DNA from: Phialocephala subalpina
Lineage: Eukaryota > Ascomycota > Leotiomycetes > Helotiales > Mollisiaceae
NCBI GenBank assembly: GCA_900073065.1
Contig: FJOG01000049.1
Span: 263,933-327,932 of the forward strand
Direction: 5' to 3'
DNA length: 64,000 bases
Position numbers and translations under genes: made by a program. The notes under the pieces were generated by a model. It ran no database searches. It had not been told where the DNA came from and saw only the letters and a program-made list of their open reading frames with translations. Shown piece by piece: positions 1 to 11,777 of this stretch. Numbering within the stretch: the first letter of the stretch is position 1; every line of letters starts with the position of its first letter.

Positions 1-535
1 AAAAAGTATTTATATAAAAGAGAAAAACTTTATAAATAAAAAATATTCTTAAGAATAAGAATTTTAATTTATATTAAATAAAAACGAAAAGAATTTATAA
101 TTAAAATTTCGTTTAAAATATACGAATTTTATAAATTTTATTCGATTTTAAAAATCAATTATTAAATAATTATATATTTATTTATAATAAATTTAATTAA
201 AATTTTAAAATTATATAATTTGGATTTTTTTTTAAATATTATAATAATTTAATTATATAAATAATTATTTTTTTAATTATTATTTTTAATATAATTAATC
301 TTTTAATTAAATTATATATTTTATTAATATTAATATTTTTTTTATTATAATAAAATTAATTTAAAAGTTTGAAATATATAAAATTAAAAAAATAAAATAT
401 TAAAAGAAAAAATAAATCTTGATTTCTTATAATATTAAATTATTCGAAGTTAAATATTATTTAAATATTTTAATATAATAAATTAATTTTCTCGTTTTTA
501 AATACTATAAAAAATTAATAAGTTTATCACTTTAA
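1..535. repeat. AT-rich, gene-free block (RIP-like)
   Basis: Almost pure A/T with long homopolymer and TA runs and no open frame of useful length. Such isochore-like blocks in Pezizomycotina usually are transposons mutated beyond recognition by RIP. No terminal repeats or protein relics can be read here. The composition changes abruptly near 535-560 to normal GC. Confidence 0.75.
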
Positions 536-540
536 TTTTA

Positions 541-650
541 GCGTTAATTACCCTCGGTTTAATCAACTCGCCTAAGTAACCTAAGTACCCTAAGCAATTC
601 ACTTGAATAATTTGAGTAAGTACTTTGAGTAGCTCACTCGAGCAAGCCAT
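541..650 (+). repeat. Mutated copy of a short dispersed repeat
   Basis: Reads like the segment near 51427-51535 (shared CCCTCGG, ACTCGCCT, AAGCA and CTCACT blocks) but with C replaced by T and G by A at many places. It sits at the border between the AT-rich block and normal DNA. The direction of change fits RIP acting on this copy. Confidence 0.5.
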
Positions 651-748
651 GTAGAATTTGCAAACGCAGTCTTATGGTAGCACGTATAATGATTCTACCT
701 GGTGGTTCTAATCTGGTTCAGATTAAATTACACGTCTTCTGTTCTAAC

Positions 749-2083
749 TCAACGCCATAACACCGTTCGACCAGTATCATGGGACTCGCGAGCGAGCTCC
801 ATCAACCGTATACCATCCCTGGATGTTTGAGGATCCACCTGAAGAGGCGCCTTGCGCCTTATTGTATTAGCCAAGCTCTCGTAGTAGCCTTGATTGAAGC
901 CGTTCAATGTTGGAAATTTGCCATTGTATTTCTTTGAGGATGGGTCGAACTTCTGGTGGCCGGGGTCGAATTCTGTATACGTCGTGAGTGTACCGTACTC
1001 ATCTTCAGGATTTACACCGAAAGCCGAGTCTGTAGAGCTCATTCCTGAGAGAATCTGGCGCTCTTGGATGTCGTCTCCGTACTGTTAAGTTAGGGTGAGC
1101 GTTATCCCGTGTCTGGAAAGAGAATTACTTACTTTGACATATGATCCTTCTGTTCCCCGAACGATATACTTGAGCGTTTGTGGAAGGCACGAAACTATTG
1201 TTGTTTTGATTGTGACAAGAAGAGGAGTTTCGTATTGCAGAATCACGGTAAAGGTGTCGTCAACCTCGCTCTCGATCCCCCTGAGGACCTTCAGAAACGC
1301 CGTCACGGACTTGGGTCTACCAAATAGTACAAGCGCTTGGTCAAGAGTATGCGAACCTCAGCACCGTCAGCTTATCAGTTTTTAGCATTACTCACCTTAT
1401 CAATGACCTACCCAAACCGAAAAGCAGTCCACTGCCCGGAGTGTACTTTTTCGCGGAAAGGTGCTTGATCCAAGGCGGGTTCTCGAAATCATAGTAAATT
1501 TGTGCTTCCGTGATTGTTCCAAATGCATTCTTGCTAACAAGATGCTTCAGCGTTCTGAATTCACCGTCCCAGCGTCGGTCTTTTGCACTGTCAACACCTT
1601 GGGCGTAGGTGACGAATCGTAGACGTACTTTGGTAGACGGTCAAAATCACACCCTTCTCCTTTGCCAAAGCGAGGAGTTTGTCAGCTTCTTCACTCGTTT
1701 GCGTGAAAGGTTTCTCAACCACGACTGCAAGGATAAATTTGGTTAGAGAAGACCTCCAAAACAGCTTTCATGTGAGAAGACTCACCATGTTTTCCCGCTT
1801 CTAGAGCTTTTTGAGCAAAGGTGCCATGGGTATCTGTATGTGTAGTGACTATCACAAGCTCTATAGCAGGGTCCGCGAAAAAATCCTCTGCGGTGCGATA
1901 ATGCTTAGATTCCGGAAAGTCAACAGTACAGTGGCTTCCTGGCGCTGCACTCTCTGTCGACGGCGCGGCGGATCGCTGCAAGAATGCGTAAATGTGAAAC
2001 TCTTTCACTGGCAGGAGGTATGGTAGGTGATACGTCTTTGCTGAACCTCCATAGCCAACGAAGCCGACTTTGATGTGTGACAT
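749..2083 (-). CDS. Gfo/Idh/MocA family NAD(P)-dependent oxidoreductase (copy 1)
   Basis: Predicted 372-aa dehydrogenase acting on a sugar, polyol or related substrate. Five exons join in frame: 2083-1786, 1724-1629, 1579-1412, 1356-1133 and 1081-749, with introns of 49-61 bp. Start is the ATG at 2083 giving MSHIKVGFVGYGGSAKTYH, a Rossmann N-terminus with GYGGSAKTYHLPYL. The family EKP motif appears as VVVEKPF after intron 1, VYQNRRWD is restored exactly by the 49-bp second intron, and LGSHTLDQAL by the third. Length is normal for the family. It is divergent from the MFS sugar porter at 2716, suggesting shared control and a role in catabolism of the imported sugar. The exact substrate cannot be told. 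Confidence 0.88.
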
Positions 2084-2715
2084 TCTTGAGTAAATTACCA
2101 AAGAGTGTGGTAGTATGTGGTTCGCCGCTTTCCAAACGAAGTTCGAACTTCTTGGGCGCTGGTCCTTATCACCTCCAACCCCGCCTTTTGACATCAGCTC
2201 TTACCATGAGCGAACATGCAGCCAAGAGATGCCTTTAGAACAAGGTGAATATTCGGCTCAAATTCGGGTCTCCGTTGTCAGGCTAAGCCTCAGGTCGGGG
2301 AGAAGCGGAGCATTGCCGATAATCTACGTGGAGCTTAAACGAGAAGCCATATAGCAAATCTTCTCACAAGCTTGGTCGGCAGACTCCCCGGAGCCGTGCA
2401 GACGAAAGTCTCGTCCCACACCCAAGCATTTGTGTTGGGATCTTCGGACAGACATGGCTGCCTTCGAGACTTCGAAAGCGGCACATCCAGGTCGTGGTGG
2501 ACTTCTACCCCGCGGGGGAAAGGACTTTGATGCGGCACCTCCACATTGAATCGTGGGGAAATTAGAGTCCTCCACAGAACGCGCAACAGCCACATTTGAC
2601 ATCAACCATCTTAATTATATAAGATCTATACTTCATCAGAGCTTGTCCTATTTTTCTTCATATTGACAGGTCTTTCGTCGGATCTCAACACCATCACTTG
2701 GAAGACACATCAGAC
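2084..2715. promoter_or_regulatory. Divergent promoter region, oxidoreductase 1 / MFS porter
   Basis: A 632-bp region between the ATGs of two divergent genes, with no believable coding sequence. The stretch just before 2716 holds a TTAATTATATAA-like AT-rich element (about 2611-2622) and a pyrimidine tract ending in TTGACAG, which could be a 5' UTR 3' splice site. Operators cannot be assigned by eye. Confidence 0.5.
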
Positions 2716-4342
2716 ATGGTATCCAACAATAACAACAACAAGTCTGTCGGCGCGGAATTTGCAGCACTTCTGCCTGCAAACGACAAGGCTTGGTACAAAA
2801 AACCAACCCTACTCCATCTCAACTTCTGCCTCTTCAGTCTATTCTTGCTCTCCTCCGGCAACGGATACGATGGATCAATGCTGAACGGACTCCTTGCGCT
2901 TCCACAATGGGTTAATTTTATGGACAAGCCTACCGGTGCCTGGCTCGGATTCATCGCAGGTTCTGCAAATTTGGGATCCATTGTTTGCTTTCCCATTGTG
3001 GCCTGGTCATCAAACAAATATGGTCGCAAGCCCACCATCTCTGTGGGATACTTCTTTATTGTCCTTGGTGCAGGCTTACAGACGGGAGCCATCAATCCTG
3101 TCATGTTCGTGATGTCTCGACTCGTCATGGGAGTTGGTGCAGCGTTCTTCCAGGGCTGTGTCCCTCTCTTGATGACCGAGACTGCATACCCTACACATCG
3201 AGGTATCCTCACCAGTCTCTACATGTGTGGATGGTATGTCGGTGAGCACAAGCCTTCAACTTCATTGCGAAAAGCAACTAACGGAACGTGCAGGATCATT
3301 TGTGGCTGCTTGGGCCACTTTCGGCACACGAAACTATGACAACTCCTGGTCCTGGCGAATTCCGTCTCTTCTACAGCTCCTACTTCCAGCTCTGGTCTTG
3401 CCAGGGCTATTCATGATACCTGAGTCTCCAAGATACTTAGTCTCGGCTGAGCGTCACGAGGAAGCCCGAGCTTTCCTGGTCAAATACCACGCCGAAGGTG
3501 ACGAATCCTCTGTATTGGCTGCTTTCGAATTTGCAGAGATCTCCCGAAGTATTCAACTGGAGCGTCAGTTCCAAAAGAGCACTTCGTACAAGCAAATGCT
3601 AGCCACTCCCGCGAACCGCAAAAGAACGTTCATCACCGTCTTCTTGGGCATACTTGATCAATGGGCGGGTCAGAATGTTGCTGGCTACTATCTTCCTCCG
3701 GTTCTCACCAGTATTGGCATTAAGACCGTCACACAGCAGACCCTCATCAATGGTTTCTTGCAGATCTGGAATCTAATCTGTGCGCTCACTGGAGCCTTCA
3801 ACGTCGACAGATTCGGGCGACGGTTCCTCTTCTTATCTGCAACTGTGGGTATGCTCATCTCCTATATCCTCATCACGGCTCTCTCGGCTACCTTCGCGAA
3901 AGGTGGCTCAACGGCAATCGGCACAGCAGTGGTTCCCTTCTTGTTCCTCATGTACGGATGCTTTTCTCTGGCTTTTACGCCCCTTGTCGTGGCATATCCT
4001 GTCGAGATTTGGCCTTACCAGCTTCGTTCAAGAGGTCTCGCCACCATGTGGATCTCCACCGTCACAGCAGTTTTCTTCAACATTTTTGTCAATCCAATCG
4101 CTCTCGACAGTATCCAATGGCGGTACTATCTGGTCTTCGTCTTTATCCTTGCAGGAGGTGGTGTGATCATCTACTTCGTGTTTCCCGAAACCCGTGGCCA
4201 CAGTCTGGAGGAAATGGCTCGGGTCTTCGGCGATGAGGAAACTACGGGCCCAGTCGAGGGAGAAATCGCAGAGAAAATTGCGCATAAAGGCACATCATAC
4301 CATGTTGACGATGTCAATACTACTCCCGAGGAGACAGCATAA
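2716..4342 (+). CDS. MFS sugar porter
   Basis: Predicted 524-aa, 12-helix plasma-membrane sugar/H+ symporter. Exons 2716-3241 and 3294-4342 are joined by a 52-bp intron (GTGAGC..CAG) that restores YVGSFVAAW. Start is ATG 2716 (MVSNNNNNK). Sugar-porter signatures are visible: YGRKPT in loop 2-3, a PESPRYL motif after helix 6, DRFGRR in loop 8-9, PVEIWPYQLRSRG, and the C-terminal PETRGHSLEEM. The pattern resembles fungal lactose-permease-like porters. Neighbouring Gfo/Idh/MocA dehydrogenases and a Zn2Cys6 regulator suggest a sugar or sugar-acid import and oxidation cluster. Substrate is inferred only. Confidence 0.92.
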
Positions 4343-4925
4343 CGGCATCGCATTGATTGGAACGGGCACGGTGACGCTCAGTTGGTGCCTTTTTATGGCG
4401 TGCGTTTCGCGCTTGATGGAATGATTTGGGTACAGTAAGACCAAGTGACAATCCGTCGCTACCTAATGCCATCACGCGTCTCACTTCACCTTGAATCCAT
4501 GTACGTACAGTAGAATTAGTACAAAAATATGACACCCATACCTACTGCTGCTGCTTGTCCCGCGATACCTGTCACACTTGATGCTCCACATGGCGCTTTA
4601 CGAACCTGCAGCAGAAGACCGAACCAAAATTCTCTTACGGGGAGTTTCGGATCTCGGCAAAACTTCGGCATGGGCATTGGTAGAAGTACAGTACTTCCAG
4701 TCATTGGTGCGGTGGGGAACACTGCTTGGCTTAGGTTATTTATGAGCGGGTCTTGACTTGGACCCATACGCAGTACCTCGCTATCGTCTCAGAAGCTATT
4801 GTTTATTTACATGGCCCTGCGAAGAGCGCTGAAGAGTCTGTACTCAAGTCGTATAAAGAGCGATACTCCTCGTACGGACATGGCCACCCACCATAAATAA
4901 CAGCCACCGTCTCACGAACCTCAGG
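4343..4925. other. Intergenic, no gene seen
   Basis: The 583 bp hold the MFS 3' UTR and the promoter of the UPF0303 gene. Short open frames here show no family features and no codon bias. A GTCGTATAAAGAGCG stretch near 4849 may be a TATA-like element about 75 bp before the next ATG. Confidence 0.4.
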
Positions 4926-5540
4926 ATGACTTCGAAACCTCTCAGTGCACCACTTGGTACAGTAAGTTTTCTCTTTTCTTTCTTCCCATCAAGACAGAAG
5001 AACCCTGTCGTCTCTCGCTGTCCAAGACGCTTAAATGAGTACATACATAAGTTTGACGAACTCGTCGCCCAAGAGAAGGCACTTGCGTTGCCGCACTTCA
5101 CGGCCGACGACGCCTTCGAGCTCGGAATCCTGATCCGGAATCGTCTTCGAGAAATCTCGCAGAGCCCGGCAGTCGTGAACATTGCCATGGCCAACAACCA
5201 GCAGTTGTTGTTCCATGCCACGTCGCGGCCCGGCACCGTCCCCGAGAACGACAATTGGGTGCGCCGCAAGCGGAATTTCGTGCTGAGATTCGGCTTCAGC
5301 ACCTGGGCTGCCCACAACATGTTTGACAAGGGCGACGAGGAGAAGTTCAAGGCGCGTTTTCAGCTGGGTGAGCAGGCGGAACAGTACGCTATCCACGGCG
5401 GGGGGTTTCCTGTTCGTGTCACGGGAGTTGAGGGCCCCGTGGCTGCGGTTGTCGTGAGTGGTTTGGCTCAGGAGGAGGATCACCAGGTTATTGTCGAGTG
5501 CCTGCAGGCAGTTTTGGCGGGTTCAGCAGCAGTGATCTGA
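4926..5540 (+). CDS. UPF0303 / HbpS-like (DUF336-type) protein
   Basis: About 204 aa if read without introns. From residue 40 on it matches the fungal UPF0303 pattern (yeast Ybr137w-like): QEKALALPHF, DAFELG, a central INxAM-like NIAMANNQQLLFHAT strand, WVRRKRNFVLRFG, EQYAIHGGGFP and VSGLAQEEDHQ at the C-terminus. These proteins form small PAS-like alpha/beta oligomers; no enzyme activity is firmly assigned. A GTAAGT at 4964 suggests an intron near the N-terminus, so residues 13-40 are uncertain. It lies between the MFS gene and oxidoreductase 2, tail-to-tail with the latter (123 bp), and UPF0303 genes are often found near sugar-use genes. Confidence 0.82.
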   Translation: MTSKPLSAPLGTVSFLFSFFPSRQKNPVVSRCPRRLNEYIHKFDELVAQEKALALPHFTADDAFELGILIRNRLREISQSPAVVNIAMANNQQLLFHATSRPGTVPENDNWVRRKRNFVLRFGFSTWAAHNMFDKGDEEKFKARFQLGEQAEQYAIHGGGFPVRVTGVEGPVAAVVVSGLAQEEDHQVIVECLQAVLAGSAAVI

Positions 5541-5663
5541 GGGCGCGGTCACTTTCAGTCAGTTAGTCGTATTATGAAAAGAAGCGTTGCTGAGCGCAAT
5601 AATAAACGAGCTGGCAATAGATGATCTGTACTCTCGTATAATAATGAATATATATTGAAATCC

Positions 5664-6895
5664 TCAAGGGATGCCAGACCTCGCTTGCACACAACGACTA
5701 TCAGCTTTCATGATCATCTGAAGTATCTCTGTATCGAGCCTGGCATCTTCAATGGTGGTCTTGACCGGTTTCCCAAGCCTAATCCAATCGTATACGTGCT
5801 TCAGTTCCTGAGTATAAGCGTCCTCGTATGTTTGTCGGATCACGGTCTCCTTGAGGGACCCATTCACATTCTCCGATACGTGAACCGTTATTGGCAGGCC
5901 TTTCACGTATGGCGTGTCGTACTGTATGCGAACGATTTTGTCTTGGCCGTAGGCTTCGATATGTGCGTCGAACTGGGGTACCGAATGGATGCCTGACTCA
6001 TAGCTCACAGCAAAGCCAGAGTACTGGAACAGTACGCTAGCTGTTATCAGCTCTCTCAATCGAGCAACAAAGGGCAGGCAGCTTGAATGAATTATACATA
6101 CCTCCAAAACGGAAAGCCTGTATGAACTCCCACCAGCCCCAGAGGCATGCCTAGAACCTCTCTCATGGCCGATATGTCGTGCGTCCCAAGTACACCAAGA
6201 ACCCGCCACATGGTAATCGCCGAAGCGCTCGCCGGGGCGTTGCATTCGACCTCCAAGGCGTGATGCACGAGTTCCGTGGCTCGGTCCTTGCGGTCCGAGA
6301 CATCTCGCTCCTCGAGATCGTTGAACGTCTTCGGAAACATGCCAGACTGGTCAACAAATGTGCTGTTGGGCCCAATAATATCTCTGACCCTGGCGTACAG
6401 AATCTTGTCGATACCTCCAATCTCCTTGATGGCGCTTTCGAAGGCCGAGGCGTATCGGCGCATATAGCCGACCATAAGCTTTCCCTTCGAGCTCTTCTCC
6501 GCCTGCTGGATGCGATCGATGTCACGCAAATTCAAGGCGGCCGGTTTCTCCACAAAGACGCATTTGTCGTGCTGCAGGGCAAGAATGGCCTGCTCCGCGT
6601 GATACTCATCACTGCTGAGGATGAAGACGACATCCACATCGTCGGAGGAGCACAACTCGGTTGCATTCTTGGTGATCCTGGGTATGTTGGGACCGGGAGC
6701 TGGGATCTTGGCCTGGCAGTGCTCGAGAGCTCCCGTGGATACGTCGCACAGATACGTGATGCGGAAGTAATCCGACAAGAAGCCGAGTGTCGGGATGTGA
6801 ACGACTTGAGCAACTTGACCGCACCCAATGAGTCCCACTCGAACTTTGGTTGTGGACACGTTCGAGCTGTGGTTATAATTGACATGGGAGTCCAT
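5664..6895 (-). CDS. Gfo/Idh/MocA family oxidoreductase (copy 2)
   Basis: Predicted 388-aa NAD(P)-dependent dehydrogenase. Exons 6895-6102 and 6036-5664 are joined by a 65-bp intron ending in CTGATAACAGCTAG, which yields FWSVLFQYSGFAVSYESG. Start is ATG 6895 (MDSHVNYNH). The Rossmann motif is VGLIGCGQVAQVVHIP, the family motif is VFVEKPAALN, followed by VGYMRRYASAFE, and the catalytic region is GTHDISAMREVLGMP. It belongs to a different subfamily from copy 1 (myo-inositol dehydrogenase-like layout with DTPYVKGLPITV). It is divergent from the Zn2Cys6 factor at 7467, so that factor may control it. Substrate unknown. Confidence 0.87.
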
Positions 6896-7466
6896 CTTGA
6901 GGGAGTTGCAAAGCAAAGGAGACTCTGTCTGCTGCACATGGCAGACAGATTCCGAGCAGCATTGCGTCGCAGGCGAAGGCACTTACGGTATTTCAGTTAT
7001 CTGCGTATTGGTCGGGACTGTACCTAGTGTTAGTTGGACTCTGTGCTATGCTATGCCACAGTAGTCGTACAGTACCGTAAGGTATCGCCCAACAAAGGAA
7101 CTCCGAGTCTCCCCTGAGTCCGGGAAGGGACAGAAGAAGGCCCCCGTACCCCGCACATCGAATGTCGAACGCGGGGTACAGTAGCGAGAGTGGGGTACGA
7201 AGGTAAGGTTAATGTTCAGAGATCGTCTAACGAAGTCTAACGAAGTCTACGTACTCGCTTTCTTTGCGGGACAAGCCCTTTAGATTCGGTTATACCTCGG
7301 GAAGCAAGTGGCGAGGCAAGGTTCAAGGGTCAAGGGTCCAAGACAAACAGACTAGGACCAGAAGCAAAGGATTAATATACTTTCGAGGCCCCCTCTCCCC
7401 TCTCCCTCCCCCGAAACTCCCCAGGTCAGGTCTCCATCACGCATCACGCATCCGCATTCACGGCAC
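6896..7466. promoter_or_regulatory. Divergent promoter, oxidoreductase 2 / Zn2Cys6 factor
   Basis: Gene-free 571 bp between two start codons. It contains a direct repeat GTCTAACGAA at 7225-7234 and 7235-7244 with a third partial copy, and a duplicated GGGGTAC motif (7164-7198). These repeats are candidate operators for the adjacent regulator, but no CGG-N-CCG pair was found with certainty. Confidence 0.45.
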
Positions 7467-9874
7467 ATGTCTGCCCCGAATCATTCGAATCCTTCACCCG
7501 CAGAAGCCACAGCTGGCTCTGTTGCCTCCCCCTCCCCCTTTCCCTCTCCCGATGCACGCGGAGATGGCCATGGCCACAAGGCGCGTTTCAGGACAATGAC
7601 CTTTCCCCGAAAGCGAGCTGTCACGGCATGCGAAACGTGCAGATCGAAGAAGACGAAGTGCGGTAACGAGCGCCCAAGATGCGCATCTTGTGCCAAGCAC
7701 GACTGGCCATGCTCATATGATCCTCGTCTGGATCATGCGTCGTAAGTACACTCACTCAGTCTAGTCCAGTCAAATACAGTCCAGCCCAGTACAAGATAGT
7801 ATGCTTCTGGGACCTGGGTGGTGTATAGAACTGGAGTCTTGATCTTGTGCGCTGAGCCAGCTTCATACCCTAGCTTCGATCCTGCAAGCTTGCTCATCCT
7901 GGACAAGCTCAACCAGACGCTGGAGAAGCTCACGGAGGTTGATCGGGAAGTAAAGGGTCAGACTGCAGCGGCAACGAGGAGTTCCCCGAGCTGTGGTCAT
8001 TGTCATGGTCATAGACATAGCGCGGGAGTGTGCAATGTAACTCCGCCGTCGCCGTCTGATTGCCTTGAGGTACCTACAGCATTCGGATCCGCCGAGACGA
8101 TACTGACGTGGCCGATATTCAATGGCCGATGGTCACGCAACTTCTTGTCTCAAGAACTTCTCATTGGCAGCCTCCCCTCAGGCTCAGGCGCGCAAGGCGA
8201 CCACCACCATCACCACCAACACCACCACCGAAACTCGCTCAAGCCGGGGGGCAAGCGTGCGAGTCAGGGTATCAACGAAGAAAACGTCCCAGGCCTTGTG
8301 GATCGCTTTCTGCAGCTGGTACATTCGAAAAATCCGGTCTTTCATACTCGGCAAATACGCGAGGCTGCGCGGCATGTTGCAGAGGACGGTGCTGGCTGGG
8401 ATGCTTCATCTTGCATGGTGGTACGTAGTTCTACCTTAATCGTCAATTCGCTCGCTATCCATCCCATCCAAGCTTTGACACTGTCTGTCTATGGTCTGAG
8501 AGGGCGGCTGGCCATGGACAGTACTGCACACAGCTGTATTGTATAGGACTATAGTATTGACGCCCATCGATATAGCTGCTCGCCTGCGCCTTAGGCGCCG
8601 TTGCACTTCCATTCAATCCATCATCCGAGGTGGGTCTGCTCAGCGGGCGCACTTCTCTAGATGACACATTCGATCTCTTGGAGACAGGTGACGCATTTTA
8701 TCAAGTCGCGCGGAAGCGATTAGGGCTTCTTGATCAAAGTATCATGGCGGGTCAATGCCACATGCTCTCGGGTATCTATCTGATGTACACACTGCATCCA
8801 CTCGAAGCATGGTCAGCATTCCATCAAGCAGGCTCGGTTTACTCGCTGTACCTGAGAAGCCAGGCCGCTCTCCAAGAACGACGCAGCAATGGTGGTGTGG
8901 ACGTCGACATCTCACCTTCACAATCAACCTTAGAGAGACGGCTCGAGCAGCGACTTTACTGGACGGTCTTAAAGTCAGAATGTGAGATCCGCGTTCAGCT
9001 CGACCTCCCACAATCAGAACTTTGCAAGCTTGACTACCCGTTCCTTTTCCCGTCCCCTCCAACTCCTAGAAGCCCAGCCGCCGAGAGCCCAGGGCAAGGG
9101 CCAGCGTCTACGGCTTCAACATCCACTTCGTCGCAGCTACTCTCGCTGGTAGCATCTACATCTACCTGCGCTTCGCAAAGTGCCGAAGAGCAGACCTGGT
9201 TCTACTATCTCAGCGAGATTGCATTGCGACGGATCGAGAATCGCATACTCAACGCCTTCTACAAAGAAGACCACCAGCACTGGCTCCAAATGGATCTTTC
9301 CATAATGGTCAGTGCCGCCGAAGAGATTGAAGCTCAAATGGAGAGCTGGTACGCCTCCCTGCCCACTAGCATTCGCTTCGACAACAATAGCGATAGTGAC
9401 CACCCACACCAAGCACCTGCATCCGACGAGCTGCGCTACGTGACCGAAGGCCGCAGCCTGCTGATCCGCGGCCTGCTCTACCGACCCTTCCTCTACTACG
9501 CCATACACGCTCAGGCACACCACTGGAATCCGACCACCACGCTGGCGCTGCAAGGCTTCGTCCAGAAAGCCCTCGCCAACTGCCTGGCCGTCAACACGGG
9601 CAACGCCATGACGCACCGCCACCACGGCACCTGGTACGCGTTGCGCGAGAGCGTTGCCACTGCGCTGATGCTGCTGGCCGCCCGCGCAGCCGACCTCATC
9701 ATTATCACCGCCGTCGAAGGGCTCAATGACAATCAGCAGTATGCGCGCCCTTTGCAAATATGTGTCGAGCGGTTGCGCTACTGGGAGGCGGAAGCACCGC
9801 CGGATATTGCACGTGCACGTGAGATCATTGAAGAGTTGATGAGTGCAGCTGGCATAGATCGAAATTATTATTGA
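7467..9874 (+). CDS. Zn2Cys6 fungal-specific transcription factor
   Basis: Predicted 721-aa nuclear regulator. Exons 7467-7741, 7829-8420 and 8576-9874 join in frame. The DNA-binding cluster reads CETCRSKKTKC then CASC and CSY (Cx2Cx6Cx6Cx2Cx6C) at about residues 54-82, preceded by a basic FPRKRAV stretch. A His-rich linker (DHHHHHQHHHR) follows at about residue 220. Exon 3 starts LLACALGAVALPF and carries a fungal_trans domain with AFYQVARKRLG, MLSGIYLMYTLHPLEAWS and a conserved Trp/Arg-rich end. It ends near 9874 facing the third oxidoreductase. The second exon start (7829) is the least certain border. It is the likely pathway-specific regulator of the 0.7-11.8 kb cluster. Confidence 0.87.
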
Positions 9875-10203
9875 TCTATTTAACTAATCAACACCCCTCG
9901 TGCTCCATCAGTTATCTGTTGCTGCCCAGCCTGTTGATTACTAATACCTACGCGAAAGCAGGAAGTTAACTTACTATCACGCAAAGAGAAAGTCGAAATG
10001 AGTATATAATAGTTTATCTGATCAAAATGAGGGAACAGCCTCTGGCAGGCGTTTGTATGATATGTGTACTTCTCGCCAATTCAGGGGCTTAACCGAGCTT
10101 ACATAGCTGAGGAGGCTTCACACTGTGTGACACTTCCCGAACTTTTCTTTCTTCCCGCTTGTGCAGTATACAGCACAAATCATTAGAGTCCAGTCCATTT
10201 TGA
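9875..10203. other. Convergent intergenic region
   Basis: The 329 bp between two convergent genes hold their 3' UTRs. No coding signal, repeat or RNA gene was seen. Confidence 0.4.
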
Positions 10204-11777
10204 CTAACCATCCTGCGGATACACCAGCCCACCCTGCCTGCGAATACCATCCATCAACTTCATGATCCTCAAGCTCTCCTCCACCGGCATGGTCCCATTC
10301 TCCGTCCGCCCATTCGCAATATCCAGCGCCACGGCGTCGGCCTCCCACTTCAGGACTGTTAGCAGTTGTCTTGTCAAAGAATTGGGAAATGAGATTCGCC
10401 CGGGAAAAATATTACTCTGGAGACATGTCTTGAGAGTAGAGTTTCCCGAGATCTGGAGAATTTAACACTATAAAAAAAGTACATACAAAGAATCCTAGCG
10501 TCCCCTCCAACCGCTCTACCGTATATGTGTGCACCTCCCTAGTATCTGCCTCACCGAAACCCGGCTGCGGGCCCACGACCATCCGGAAGCCACCAGGCAC
10601 GCTACCCGCAAGGCCAAAGATGGTGATGGTTCCGCTGGACCCCTCGATGCGGGCAAAGTCCTCGGCCGAACGGTATCGGAAGGTCGAGGAGAGTATCGCT
10701 GTCTTCGTGCGGCTGCAGGTGGAGGTGGTCGGGTACTCGAGCACAACAGCGTTGGACTCGTCGATGCCGTCCGCTATACTTAGGGAGGATATTACGCGCG
10801 AGGGCTCCGGGTGCGTGCGGGCCCACGACCATCCGGAAGCCACCAGGCACGCTACCCGCAAGGCCAAAGATGGTGATGGTTCCGCTGGACCCCTCGATGC
10901 GGGCAAAGTCCTCGGCCGAACGGTATCGGAAGGTCGAGGAGAGTATCGCTGTCTTCGTGCGGCTGCAGGTGGAGGTGGTCGGGTACTCGAGCACAACAGC
11001 GTTGGACTCGTCGATGCCGTCCGCTATACTTAGGGAGGATATTACGCGCGAGGGCTCCGGGTGCGGTAAAAGGTAAGCAAGCGGGTACGGCTTGGTCAGT
11101 GGGGGAGCGGAGCGGGACTCGGGAGGAGTGGGTGGAGTGGAGTGTTCGATTTGTTTCGGAGACAGTGCAGTGCAGACATGTACAGTGCGCGCAGAAACTG
11201 GATCACTAGAAATACTGGAACATTGGAACAACGCACCTTCCATGATGAAGACACCCTTCTTCCTGGCCGCGTCGACGACCTCCTGTGCTTCTCTCCCATT
11301 GATGGTCAAGGGCTTTTCGCAGAGTACATGTTTCCCGGCCGCAATCGCATCGAGACAGTTTGCCTTGTGCAGCGAGTGAGGAGTGCCGATATAGACCATA
11401 TCCACACTCCCATCGCGATACACGCCCTGATAGTCGGCATACACGACTGGTCGGGGGGGCGGCAGCCAGGCTTGCTCGGGGTCAGGGGCACTACTCTCCC
11501 CCCATACCTTTTCCACGAAAGCGTTGCCCTTTTCCAGCGAAGATGATCCCAGGGCAGTGATTGTGTGCTTTGCTGGGGCGGATGATCTCGGCGCCAGCAG
11601 GTCTTTGACGAACATCGTTGAGATCCATCCTGTGCCTAATAGTGTAGTTTAGTTTGTTGTGTAAATAAGAAATCTGTTATCTGGATGGATTGAATCAATG
11701 AAATGTATCTCCGCAGGTGACGCACCTAGAATACCCCAACGCAGCTCTGGGATTGCTGTGCGCACACTGCTACCCAT
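10204..11777 (-). pseudogene. Gfo/Idh/MocA (D-xylose/dihydrodiol dehydrogenase-like), copy 3, broken
   Basis: Start ATG 11777 gives MGSSVRTAIPELRWGILG; exon 2 (11635-11237) continues TGWISTMFVKDLL and includes the family motif HVLCEKPLTINGREAQ and ends FIMEG. The last two coding pieces give EPSRVISSLSIADG..EYP, a sheet region, then (intron 10486-10348) FWEADAVALDIANGRT and stop at 10204. What should lie between (WTRFFP..LLDLGxY, about 70-90 residues with catalytic residues) is absent. In addition a 250-bp segment is duplicated in tandem inside the gene, and 250 is not a multiple of three, so the frame shifts. Either a real pseudogene or a misassembled gene; the coincidence with the duplication makes misassembly likely. 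Confidence 0.75.
10566..11065 (+). repeat. Perfect 250-bp tandem duplication, locus 1
   Basis: Bases 10566-10815 recur unchanged at 10816-11065, with mismatch immediately on either side. The unit lies in the third oxidoreductase gene and breaks its frame. The same unit length occurs at three other loci in the window. Confidence 0.95.
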
